Source: Terracoccus sp. 273MFTsu3.1
GTDB taxonomy: Bacteria; Actinomycetota; Actinomycetes; Actinomycetales; Dermatophilaceae
NCBI RefSeq assembly: GCF_000383675.1
Contig: NZ_KB911831.1
Location: 1 to 62,449 of the forward strand
Length of the DNA stretch: 62,449 nt
Direction: 5' to 3'
In this document: positions 23,936-31,280 of the stretch, piece by piece
Layout of the letters: the number at the start of each line of letters is the position of its first letter
Numbering within the stretch: the stretch's first letter is position 1
Program-made: the position numbers and the translations under genes
Notes under the pieces: generated by a model
What the model was told of the DNA's origin: nothing
The model's database searches: none
What the model saw: the letters and a program-made list of their open reading frames with translations, nothing else

Positions 23936-24424
23936 TCAGAGGTCGACGACCTCGTTGTCACCCTCCATGCGCTCACCGGTCACCTTCGCCTTGACGAAGT
24001 TGGCGATCTGCGTGACCTTGGCGCCGGGAGAGTCCCAGTACTCGGCCGAGTCCGCGCTCACCTTGATGATGATGTTGTTGGGGTTCTCGGGCCCGCCCTC
24101 GAGCCAGGCTCCGGTGAAGGAGTTCCACAGCTCGGCGAGCTTGGCGGTGTCGTCGACGATGGTCGCCGTGCCGGACAGCGACACCCAGGAGCTCTTCGAG
24201 CTGTAGGCGACGTTGACGCGCGCCGGCGACTGCGCGGCGATGTCGCGCGCCTTGTGGCTGTCGCGCTCGGCGACGAAGAGCACGTCGCCGTCGAACTCGA
24301 CCTCCTGGGTCGCCATCGGGTGGCTCACGAGGACACCGTTCGAGTCCGCGTGCGTCAGCATCGCGATCCGGATGTCCTTGATCAGGTCGGCGACCTTCCG
24401 GGTGCCGTCGTCGTGCTCGCTCAT
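23936..24424 (-). CDS. General stress protein, pyridoxamine-5'-phosphate-oxidase-like fold
   Basis: A 162-residue split-beta-barrel protein: VADLIKDIRIAMLTHADSNG, LVSHPMATQEVEFDGDVLFVAERDSHKARDI, PARVNVAYSSKSSWVSLSGTATIVDD and ENPNNIIIKVSADSAEYWDSPG. This is the pattern of general-stress-protein-26-like flavin/F420-binding proteins. The cofactor is not certain from sequence. The ATG is preceded by GAGGAGAACGCG on the coding strand. It follows the DHA2 transporter gene (also minus strand) by about 110 bp but probably has its own promoter. Confidence 0.85.
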   Translation of the reverse strand: MSEHDDGTRKVADLIKDIRIAMLTHADSNGVLVSHPMATQEVEFDGDVLFVAERDSHKARDIAAQSPARVNVAYSSKSSWVSLSGTATIVDDTAKLAELWNSFTGAWLEGGPENPNNIIIKVSADSAEYWDSPGAKVTQIANFVKAKVTGERMEGDNEVVDL

Positions 24425-24531
24425 CGCGTTCTCCTCGTCGTCGGGGTCGGTGACGCTGTCCCTGGCGACGTACCCGATGCCCTCGAGCGCTACTCGTTCC
24501 TGTCGAGGGTTGGCCGTCCGATGGCCACGGC

Positions 24532-26001
24532 TCAGGCCGTCGAGGGCTCGGTCTGCGCGACGTCGGTGGACTCGGCGTCCGACGGGCCGCCGTGGGCGAC
24601 GTCCTCGGCGCGCGTGTGGGGCATGAGCAGCCCGGCTGCGACGGTGACGAGAGCGGCGACGAGGACGGCGAGGAAGACGGCCGTCGAGCCGGCTTGCACC
24701 GCCTCGCTCGACGCCTCGCCACCATGGGACGCGATGACGGCGTTCGCGATGGCACCGAAGATCGCGACGCCGACGGCGCTGCCGACCGAGCGCATGAACA
24801 TGTTCGTCCCGGTGACGACGGCACGCTCGTTCCACGGCACCGAGGCCTGCGCCGCGATGAGCGTCGGCGTGGCGACGAGACCGAGGCCGAAGCCGACGAC
24901 GAGGCACGAGGCGGCCGTGGCCCAGACGTTGGGGGCGGCCGAGGTGAGCCACAGGGCGAGGGCGCCCACGGTCGCGATGACGAGGCCGATGAGGGCCGTC
25001 GGGCGGAAGCCGATGCGCATGTAGAGCCGACCCGACTGCGAGGCCGAGATGGGCCAGCCGATCGTCAGGGCGGCGACGGCGAGCCCGGCCACGATGGGGC
25101 TGGCGCCGGTCGATCGCTCGAGGAAGGTCGGCACGTAGGAGGTGAGCCCGACGAGCACCGCGCCGACGCCGATGCCGATGAGGCACGTCGCGACGATGAG
25201 CCGGCGGGTCAGCACCTCGAGCGGGAGGATCGGCTCAGCCGCCCGACGCTCGATGAGCCCGAAGACGAGGAGGAGCACGGCGCCGACGGCGAAGGAGCCG
25301 ACGCTCTGCCACGAGCTCCACGCCCAGGCCTGGCCGCCCTCGAGGACGGCGAGGATGAGCAGGGTCAGGGCGACCGTGAGCACGGTGGCCCCGGCGTAGT
25401 CGATGCGGTGCCGACGACGCTCGACGGACTCGTCGTACTTCCGCCAGATCATCCCGGCGGCGAGCAGGCAGAAGGGGATGTTGACGAAGAAGATCCAGCG
25501 CCACGAGGCGAACTGGGAGAAGACGCCGCCGAGCGTCGGGCCGACGACGGACGACACGGCCCAGACGCTCGCGATGTAGCCCTGCGTCTTGGCCCGCTCG
25601 GCCACGGTGTAGATGTCAGCGGCGATCGTCGTCGTCATCGGCAGGACCGCGCCGGCGCCGAGCCCCTGCAGTGCTCGCATGACGATGAGCGAGCCCATGT
25701 CCCAAGCGAACCCGCAGAGGATGCTGCCGATGAGGAAGAGCCCGATGCCGACGAGGATGACCGGCTTGCGCCCGAGCGTGTCGGCGAGCTTGGCGTAGAC
25801 GGGGACCGACACCGCCTGCGCGAGCAGGTAGACGGAGAAGAGCCACGGGAACTGGGTCAGGCCGCCGAGGTCGGCGACGATGGACGGGACCGCCGTGGCG
25901 AGGATCGTGGAGTCGAGCGCGATGAGCGACGTCGACAGCATCAGGGCGATGAGGATGGGCCCGCGTTCCGAGCGAAATCCGAGGGTGGACGAGGTCGACA
26001 C
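24532..26001 (-). CDS. DHA2-family multidrug efflux MFS transporter
   Basis: A 489-residue protein with about 14 hydrophobic helices, the DHA2 (EmrB/QacA) topology. The typical opening ILIALMLSTSLIALDSTILATAVPSIVADL carries the motif D1 acidic residue, LADTLGRKPV is motif A and the SVVGPTLGGVF segment is motif C of drug/H+ antiporters. The start is a GTG (VSTSSTLGF) preceded by GGAGCAAC. The C-terminal about 25 residues are acidic. No adjacent regulator; the 5' region is divergent from the YbdK-type ligase gene, separated by 242 bp that contain one CGGCATAC octamer. Confidence 0.9.
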   Translation of the reverse strand: MSTSSTLGFRSERGPILIALMLSTSLIALDSTILATAVPSIVADLGGLTQFPWLFSVYLLAQAVSVPVYAKLADTLGRKPVILVGIGLFLIGSILCGFAWDMGSLIVMRALQGLGAGAVLPMTTTIAADIYTVAERAKTQGYIASVWAVSSVVGPTLGGVFSQFASWRWIFFVNIPFCLLAAGMIWRKYDESVERRRHRIDYAGATVLTVALTLLILAVLEGGQAWAWSSWQSVGSFAVGAVLLLVFGLIERRAAEPILPLEVLTRRLIVATCLIGIGVGAVLVGLTSYVPTFLERSTGASPIVAGLAVAALTIGWPISASQSGRLYMRIGFRPTALIGLVIATVGALALWLTSAAPNVWATAASCLVVGFGLGLVATPTLIAAQASVPWNERAVVTGTNMFMRSVGSAVGVAIFGAIANAVIASHGGEASSEAVQAGSTAVFLAVLVAALVTVAAGLLMPHTRAEDVAHGGPSDAESTDVAQTEPSTA

Positions 26002-26243
26002 GTTGCTCCTGCCGGTTGGGGCGACAAAGAGGGACAACGCACGCGGCCGCCGTTCATTCCCGCCGGTCCGGCATCCGGGCGCTTCGCCGCGTGTGACGGG
26101 ACGCGCTCCGCCACACTGGTGACGCGGAGCAACGGGCGTATGCGGTCCGGTGCAGGCGGCGTCAACGGGCGTCGTCGTGCGCCGTCGGCGGTGCCGGGCC
26201 ACACGGCATACGTCCTCGGTCGTGCTCCGGAAGGAGTGCCACG

Positions 26244-27362
26244 GTGCGGACCCTCGGTGTCGAGGAGGAGATGCTGCTCGTCGACGTCCACGATGGTCGC
26301 CCACGGTCGGTCTCCGGGCAGCTGCTCTTGCGTGCTGCGAGGCGGCATGCCGAGGGGGTGGTCGACGGTGTGCACGGGGCCGTCGAGGGGGAGTTCCAGC
26401 AGCAGCAGATCGAGACGCACACGCCACCCACCGCCGACCTCGACACGCTGCGCCACGAGGTGCGGCACTGGCGGGCGGAGGCCGTCGCGGCGGCCCGCGG
26501 GACCGGCTCTAGCGTCGCCGCGCTCGCCACGTCGCCGCTGCCGGTCCGCCCGGTCCCCGTCATGTCGCCGAGGTACGCGTGGCTCCAGGAGCGCTACCAG
26601 CTGACGGCCCGTGAGCACCTCATCTGCGGCTGCCACGTGCACGTGTCCGTCGCCGGCGACGAGGAGGGTGTCGGCGTCCTCGACCGCATCCGCGTCTGGC
26701 TGCCTGCCGTGCTCGCGCTCAGCGCCAACTCGCCCTACTGGAACGGCGAGGACTCGGGCTTCGCGAGCTACCGGAGCCAGGCGCTCGCCCGGTGGCCGTC
26801 GTGGGGTCCGACGGGACGTTTCGGATCGGCGGAGGCCTACCACCGGCTCGTGCGCGACATGGTGATGTCGACCGTGGTCCTCGACGAGGGGATGGTCTAC
26901 TTCGTCGCCCGTCTGGCCCAGCACTACCCGACGGTGGAGGTTCGGGCTGCTGACGTGTGCTTCACCGTCGAGGAGGCCGTCGTCGTCGCGGCGCTGTGTC
27001 GAGGACTCGTCGAGACGGCCGCGCAGGACTGGGCTCTCGACCGTCCGGCGCCGGACGTGGCGACGACGATGCTCCGGCTCGCCATGTGGCAGGCCGGGCG
27101 CGAGGGCCTCGGGGGGCGCCTGCTCGACTGGCGGACCGGTCTGCCCGTGCCGTGCTGGACGGTGCTCGAGTCGCTGCTCGACCACGTCGGCCCCGCGCTG
27201 GAGGCAGCGGGGGACCTCGCCGTCGTGCAGGACGGGCTCGCGCGGGTGCGGGAGGAGGGCAACGGGGCCGTCAGGCAGCGCGCGATGCTGGCGCGCACCG
27301 GTCGCCTCGTCGACGTCGTCGCCGAGGCGGTCCGCGAGACGGCGCTGGCCGACGAGCCGTAG
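26244..27362 (+). CDS. YbdK-type carboxylate-amine ligase (GCS2 family)
   Basis: A 372-residue member of glutamate-cysteine ligase family 2. It starts with GVEEEMLLVD and has GEFQQQQIETHTPP, CGCHVHVSV, ALSANSPYW and HYPTVEVRAADVC, the ATP- and substrate-binding blocks of YbdK. E. coli YbdK has only weak glutamate-cysteine ligase activity and its real substrate is unsettled. The GTG start follows GGAAGGAGTG with good spacing. It is not beside egtB/egtD, and its YbdK-type features make it a poor candidate for EgtA. Confidence 0.85.
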   Translation: MRTLGVEEEMLLVDVHDGRPRSVSGQLLLRAARRHAEGVVDGVHGAVEGEFQQQQIETHTPPTADLDTLRHEVRHWRAEAVAAARGTGSSVAALATSPLPVRPVPVMSPRYAWLQERYQLTAREHLICGCHVHVSVAGDEEGVGVLDRIRVWLPAVLALSANSPYWNGEDSGFASYRSQALARWPSWGPTGRFGSAEAYHRLVRDMVMSTVVLDEGMVYFVARLAQHYPTVEVRAADVCFTVEEAVVVAALCRGLVETAAQDWALDRPAPDVATTMLRLAMWQAGREGLGGRLLDWRTGLPVPCWTVLESLLDHVGPALEAAGDLAVVQDGLARVREEGNGAVRQRAMLARTGRLVDVVAEAVRETALADEP

Positions 27363-27375
27363 CTCTTCCGGCGCG

Positions 27376-27430
27376 GGCGTCGGTCGGGCGTCGGTCGGGC
27401 GTCCCAGCGGGCATCGGTCGGGCGTCAGTC
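27376..27430. repeat. Tandem GTCGGTCGGGC units
   Basis: GGGCGTCGGTC units repeat imperfectly about five times between the end of the YbdK gene and the stop of the convergent membrane-protein gene (27425). The repeat covers the whole intergenic gap and reaches the last codons of that gene. Confidence 0.6.
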
Positions 27431-28168
27431 CGGCGTCGGGAAGCGCTCGTCGTCGTTCGGCCCCGCGAAGACGCGTCGTTCGATCGCCAGGTGGCCGACG
27501 AGGTAGCAGACGCCGGACAGGGCCCCGACAATGGCGATGACCGCGGTGCCCGCACCGGCGACGTCGGCGATGAGGGCGCCCAGGGTGCCGGCCACGATCC
27601 CGTTGACGACCATGAGGAAGAACGCGGTGCTGCCGACGACGTGCAGCACGAGGTGACGTCGGTGGCCCAGCGAGTACGTCTGCAGGAGCCCGCGGGTGTC
27701 GTCGTGGACCGAGGCGGTCAGGTAGGGCGCGAGCTCGGGGGCCAGCTCGACGTAGGCGTGCCGCAGCCGGTTCATCGCCCGGATCAGGTCGGCGTCCTCC
27801 CGGCTCGCGAGGTTGACCCGGATCGCCGTGAGCGAGCCCATGACGAGGGCGGCCGACGCGAAGCCGACGGCCATGACCCGGAACGGCGTGCCGAAGCCGG
27901 TGGCCTGCGCGGTCAGGGCCAGGACGACGAGGAAGGCCGACACGACGGTGAGGTAGATCGTGATGCGGCTCATGATCTCCGACCACGTCATCGAGCGGGT
28001 GCCGAGCAGGCTCCAGTGCTCCGTCGACAGGAAGACGGGGAGACCGGGTGTCGTCGAGTCGCGCAGGAGGGGCGGGTCGGCGGATCCGTCGGGGACTCGC
28101 TCGGCCGCTCGCTCGGCCGCGTCCTCGGGGTCGGCGGTCCGGCCTGCCGAAAGGGGCACGTCGCTCAT
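27425..28168 (-). CDS. Four-helix membrane protein of unknown function
   Basis: A 247-residue protein. The first about 60 residues are polar and acidic (AGRTADPEDAAERAAERVPD). Four hydrophobic helices follow in two pairs (IYLTVVSAFLVVLALTA with FRVMAVGFASAALVMGSLTA, and VVGSTAFFLMVVNGIVAG with VIAIVGALSGVCYLVGHLA). They are separated by a charged helical segment with ASREDADLIRAMNRLRHAYV. I do not recognise a family. It is transcribed alone, divergent from the DinB gene. Confidence 0.75.
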   Translation of the reverse strand: MSDVPLSAGRTADPEDAAERAAERVPDGSADPPLLRDSTTPGLPVFLSTEHWSLLGTRSMTWSEIMSRITIYLTVVSAFLVVLALTAQATGFGTPFRVMAVGFASAALVMGSLTAIRVNLASREDADLIRAMNRLRHAYVELAPELAPYLTASVHDDTRGLLQTYSLGHRRHLVLHVVGSTAFFLMVVNGIVAGTLGALIADVAGAGTAVIAIVGALSGVCYLVGHLAIERRVFAGPNDDERFPTPD

Positions 28169-28318
28169 CGCGGTCTCCGTCCCTGCTCGGGGCCGGCCGC
28201 CCGGGCCGGCGCCTCCGCACCAGTGTCGCGCCGCGCCGGGCTCGGCACCCGGGGTTTTCGGTCGATGTCGGCGGCAGCTCACCAGGACGGCACGGGGACC
28301 TGCTGTCAGGATGTCCGG

Positions 28319-28840
28319 ATGACGTGGACCGCGCCCGACGTGTCGTTGCCGCAGTTCGAGCCGGTGGGGGACGAGCGGACCCTGCTCGAGGCCAGACTCG
28401 GCTGGCGGCGCGCCGTGCTGCTCGACACGTGCGCCGGCCTGACCGGCGAGCAGCTCGCCGTGCGCTCCGTCCCGCCGTCGAACCTGTCGTTGCTCGGTCT
28501 GGTCCGGCACATGGCCAAGGTCGAGCGTGGATGGTTCCGCGAGTTCATCGGCGGGGAGGAGCTGGAGCCGATGTACGACCCGGCGCTCGGACCCGACGCC
28601 GACTTCGAGGACCTCGACCCGGCCCGCGCCGAGGCCGACTACGAGCGGCTGGTCGAGGAGTGCCGTCGCGCTGAGACGGCGCTCGCGGCGGTCTCGCTCG
28701 ACGACGTCCGCGCCACCGAGGGCGGGTCGTGGTCGGTGCGGGCCGTGGTGGGCCACATGATCTCGGAGTACGCCCAGCACAGCGGGCACGCCGACCTGCT
28801 GCGAGAGTGCATCGACGGCCGCACCGGCCGGAGCGGATGA
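28319..28840 (+). CDS. DinB/DUF664-family metalloprotein (thiol-transferase-like)
   Basis: A 173-residue four-helix DinB-fold protein. Probable metal ligands are the His in LLGLVRHMAKVE and the two in YAQHSGHADLLRE, the family triad. Conserved blocks WRRAVLLDTCAGLTGEQLA and SWSVRAVVGHMISEYAQHSGH identify the DUF664 branch, some members of which are mycothiol-dependent transferases in actinobacteria. The ATG overlaps no other gene. Substrate unknown. Confidence 0.82.
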   Translation: MTWTAPDVSLPQFEPVGDERTLLEARLGWRRAVLLDTCAGLTGEQLAVRSVPPSNLSLLGLVRHMAKVERGWFREFIGGEELEPMYDPALGPDADFEDLDPARAEADYERLVEECRRAETALAAVSLDDVRATEGGSWSVRAVVGHMISEYAQHSGHADLLRECIDGRTGRSG

Positions 28841-28930
28841 CACCAGTGAAGCCGCTCGCGACCCACCCTTGACGACCCCCGGGCTGGCTGGAGGAAGATT
28901 CGGGTGAACCGTCCTGTCCCTGGAGGAATG

Positions 28931-29182
28931 ATGTCCGATCACACGATCGCGTCCGACCACGAGCACCTTCCTGACGACGGCTGCGAGGTCGTCGAGCATG
29001 GCGACCACCTCGACCACGTCCATGGCTCCGAACGTCACGCCGAGCAGTCCGTGCACACGGACCACAGTGACGCCCACACCGAGGGCGACGGGTGCGAGAC
29101 GGTCCAGCACGGCAACCACGTGGATCACCTGCACGATGGGCACCGCCACTACCAGCACGGCGACCACGTCGTCGAACACTGA
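28931..29182 (+). CDS. Small histidine-rich, internally duplicated protein
   Basis: An 83-residue protein with 20 His (about 24 %) and many Asp/Glu. It contains two copies of the pattern DGCE-x-V-x-HG-x-H-x-DH-x-H (about residues 16-31 and 53-68), each with a single Cys. The start is supported by TGGAGGA, with ATG at 28931 and an overlapping in-frame ATG at 28928. No signal peptide or membrane segment is seen, so it is probably a cytosolic metal buffer or chaperone (Ni, Zn or Cu), an inference from composition. It ends before a strong hairpin shared with the convergent tRNA-Pro gene. Confidence 0.75.
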   Translation: MSDHTIASDHEHLPDDGCEVVEHGDHLDHVHGSERHAEQSVHTDHSDAHTEGDGCETVQHGNHVDHLHDGHRHYQHGDHVVEH

Positions 29183-29243
29183 GGCTCCACCTCTGCCCTG
29201 AAACTCGCAGGAGATGGCAGGTGACGGTTCCCCGACAGACGAC

Positions 29244-29287
29244 GAAGGGCCCGCTGGAACGACGTCGTCGTCTCCAGCGGGCCCTTC
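29244..29287. terminator. Strong 15-bp hairpin, bidirectional
   Basis: GAAGGGCCCGCTGGA (29244-29258) and TCCAGCGGGCCCTTC (29273-29287) are perfect complements with a 14-nt loop. It lies just 3' of tRNA-Pro (minus strand) and downstream of the His-rich gene (plus strand). Confidence 0.85.
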
Positions 29288-29292
29288 GCGGA

Positions 29293-29369
<77 letters not shown>

Positions 29370-29482
29370 GTGCTGCATCTACCCCTGATCCGTGGACCGG
29401 AGGCAGCAAGCAGAGATGCTAGCGCAGCCTCGTGCCCATCTCCGAATCGGGCTCGTCGACCGCCCCGGGTGACCGTGCCGGT

Positions 29483-30421
29483 TCAGCCCTGCGAGCGGGG
29501 GACGAGCGTCAGGAGGGTCGCCTCGGGACGGCAGGCGAGGCGTACGGGAGCGGTGGGCGCCGTGCCCAGGCCGGCGGACACCTCGAGCCATGCGGCGCCC
29601 TCAGGGGCGTGTGACGAGGGCGTGGAGCCGGCTCCCGGCCACCAGCGCGACAGACCCTTGACACGGCCCGTGTCGAGGTCGCAGTTCGTCACGAGCGCGC
29701 CGTAGCCGGGCACGCAGACCTGGCCGCCGTGCGTGTGTCCGGCGACGATGAGCTGGGCACCGTCCGAGGCGTACGCGTCGAGCACCCGTTGGTAGGGCGC
29801 GTGCGTCACGCCGAGCGTCAGGTCGGCGTCCGTCGAGGCCGGGCCGCGCACGAGGTCGAGGCGGTCGTAGCCGAGGTGCGGGTCGTCGACGCCGCGCACG
29901 TCGATCCGCAGGCCCCGCACGGTGAGCGAGTCCCGACGGTTCGTCAGGTCGACCCAGCCACGGGCGCCGAGCCCGCGCACGAGGTCGGCCGTCGGCAGCC
30001 GCTGGGTCGTGCCCACCCCTTTGGCGAAGTTGCGGGTCAGGTAGCCGAGGGGGTTCTTCAGCTTCGGGGCGAAGTAGTCGTTGGACCCGAGGACGAAGAC
30101 GCCCGGGATGCCGAGCAGCAGGTCGTACGCGTCGAGCAGCGCGGGCACGGCGTCGGGCGCCGCGATGTTGTCGCCCGTGGTGATGACGAGGTCGGGGTCG
30201 AGCGAGGCGAGGCTGTGCACCCATGTCCGCTTCGCGCGCTGGCGGGGCAGCAGGTGCAGGTCGGACAGGTGCAGCACCCGCAGCGGCTCGGCGCCGTCGG
30301 GCAGCACCGGCACCTCGAACCGACGCAGCACGTAGGCGTTCCGCTCGACGAGCGAGGCCCAGCCGAGCACCCCGGCGCCGGCGATCCCCAGGCCCAGGAC
30401 GGTCTTGGTCACGGCACGCAT
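29483..30421 (-). CDS. Membrane-anchored metallophosphoesterase
   Basis: A 312-residue calcineurin-like phosphoesterase. One N-terminal helix (TVLGLGIAGAGVLGWASL) would anchor it, with the catalytic domain probably outside. Metal motifs come in order: SDLHLLP (Asp54, His56), TGDN (82-85), GSND (112-115), THAPYQR and GHTHGGQ. This fits the YaeI/YkuE-like branch. I start at the ATG giving MRAVTKTV; an in-frame ATG three codons upstream (30430) is possible. It is divergent from the YqeY gene with an 80-bp gap. Substrate unknown; YkuE relatives are anchored or exported. Confidence 0.88.
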   Translation of the reverse strand: MRAVTKTVLGLGIAGAGVLGWASLVERNAYVLRRFEVPVLPDGAEPLRVLHLSDLHLLPRQRAKRTWVHSLASLDPDLVITTGDNIAAPDAVPALLDAYDLLLGIPGVFVLGSNDYFAPKLKNPLGYLTRNFAKGVGTTQRLPTADLVRGLGARGWVDLTNRRDSLTVRGLRIDVRGVDDPHLGYDRLDLVRGPASTDADLTLGVTHAPYQRVLDAYASDGAQLIVAGHTHGGQVCVPGYGALVTNCDLDTGRVKGLSRWWPGAGSTPSSHAPEGAAWLEVSAGLGTAPTAPVRLACRPEATLLTLVPRSQG

Positions 30422-30501
30422 GGGGCCCATCCTCGCACCCGACCGCGCGACCCCCGACAAACCCGGCGGGACCCGCGTGGCCGACCTGACAGACTGGCCC
30501 C

Positions 30502-30957
30502 ATGAGCACCCTCAAGGAGCAGCTGAAGTCCGACCTCACGTCCGCGATGCGCGAGCGCGACCAGGTCCGGGCCGGCTCGCTGCGGATGGCCCTCACCGCC
30601 GTCACCACCGAGGAGGTCGCCGGCACCGAGCACCGCGAGCTGACGGACGACGACGTCCTCAAGGTCCTCACCAAGGAGGCCAAGAAGCGTCGCGAGGCCG
30701 CGACGGCATACGTCGGCGCGGGGCGCCCGGAGCTCGCGGCCAAGGAGGAGGCGGAGCTCGCCGTCCTCGAGGCCTACCTGCCGACACAGCTCGGCGACGA
30801 CGAGCTCGAGGCGATCGTCCGCGAGGCGGTCACCGCCTCCGGCGCCACGGGCATGCCGCAGATGGGCCTCGCGATGAAGGCCGCGAACGCTGCCGTGGCC
30901 GGCCGCGCCGAGGGTGGGCGGGTCGCCGCCATCGTGCGCCGGGTCCTCGCGGGCTGA
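30502..30957 (+). CDS. GatB/YqeY-domain protein
   Basis: A 151-residue all-helical protein, start to end a YqeY domain: LKEQLKSDLTSAMRERDQVR, SLRMALTAVTTEEV, VLKVLTKEAKKRREAA, LEAYLPTQL and the tail GRAEGGRVAAIVRRVL. It resembles the tRNA-binding tail of GatB, but free-standing YqeY has no settled role. The start ATG is clear. A small membrane-protein gene follows 5 bp later, probably in the same transcript. Confidence 0.9.
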   Translation: MSTLKEQLKSDLTSAMRERDQVRAGSLRMALTAVTTEEVAGTEHRELTDDDVLKVLTKEAKKRREAATAYVGAGRPELAAKEEAELAVLEAYLPTQLGDDELEAIVREAVTASGATGMPQMGLAMKAANAAVAGRAEGGRVAAIVRRVLAG

Positions 30958-30962
30958 CGGAC

Positions 30963-31223
30963 GTGTCGACGCGCTGGGTGGCCGTCGTCGGTGGCGTGCT
31001 CACGGTCGTGGGCGCTGCGTGCGCCGGCTGGGGACTCGTCTACCTCGCGGGCGCGCTGTCGCCCGAGAACGCCGGCAACGAGCTGCGGGAGATCGGTGTC
31101 GCCGTCGGCATCGGCGCCGTCGTCGTGGGCGCCCTCCCGGCCGTGGCCGGGATCCTGCTGATGGTCAGCGCGAGCCGGCGCCGGCGTCGGGAACGTTCGG
31201 CGGGCACGGTCCGCTCGTCGTGA
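30963..31223 (+). CDS. Small two-helix membrane protein
   Basis: An 86-residue protein with two transmembrane segments (VAVVGGVLTVVGAACAGWGL and VGIGAVVVGALPAVAGILLM), a short loop LSPENAGNELREIG and a highly basic tail (SRRRRRERS), so both ends are likely inside. The GTG start lies 5 bp after the YqeY stop, and a perfect terminator follows the stop by 9 bp, supporting a two-gene operon. No known family. Confidence 0.7.
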   Translation: MSTRWVAVVGGVLTVVGAACAGWGLVYLAGALSPENAGNELREIGVAVGIGAVVVGALPAVAGILLMVSASRRRRRERSAGTVRSS

Positions 31224-31232
31224 GATGGCGGT

Positions 31233-31273
31233 ATGACGAAGGCCCGACGCGGATCGCGTCGGGCCTTCGTCAT
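31233..31273. terminator. Perfect 19-bp bidirectional terminator hairpin
   Basis: ATGACGAAGGCCCGACGCG (31233-31251), loop GAT, then its exact complement (31255-31273). It lies between the convergent YqeY operon and the PBP gene. It is the longest perfect stem in the window. Confidence 0.9.
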
Positions 31274-31280
31274 CGTTGGG

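Noticed and set aside
26244-27362. YbdK-type ligase as the missing EgtA (glutamate-cysteine ligase) of the ergothioneine pathway
   Set aside because: It belongs to the GCS2/YbdK branch with weak GCL activity in known members, lies 17 kb from egtB/egtD, and is not in their operon. A role in ergothioneine synthesis is not supported.
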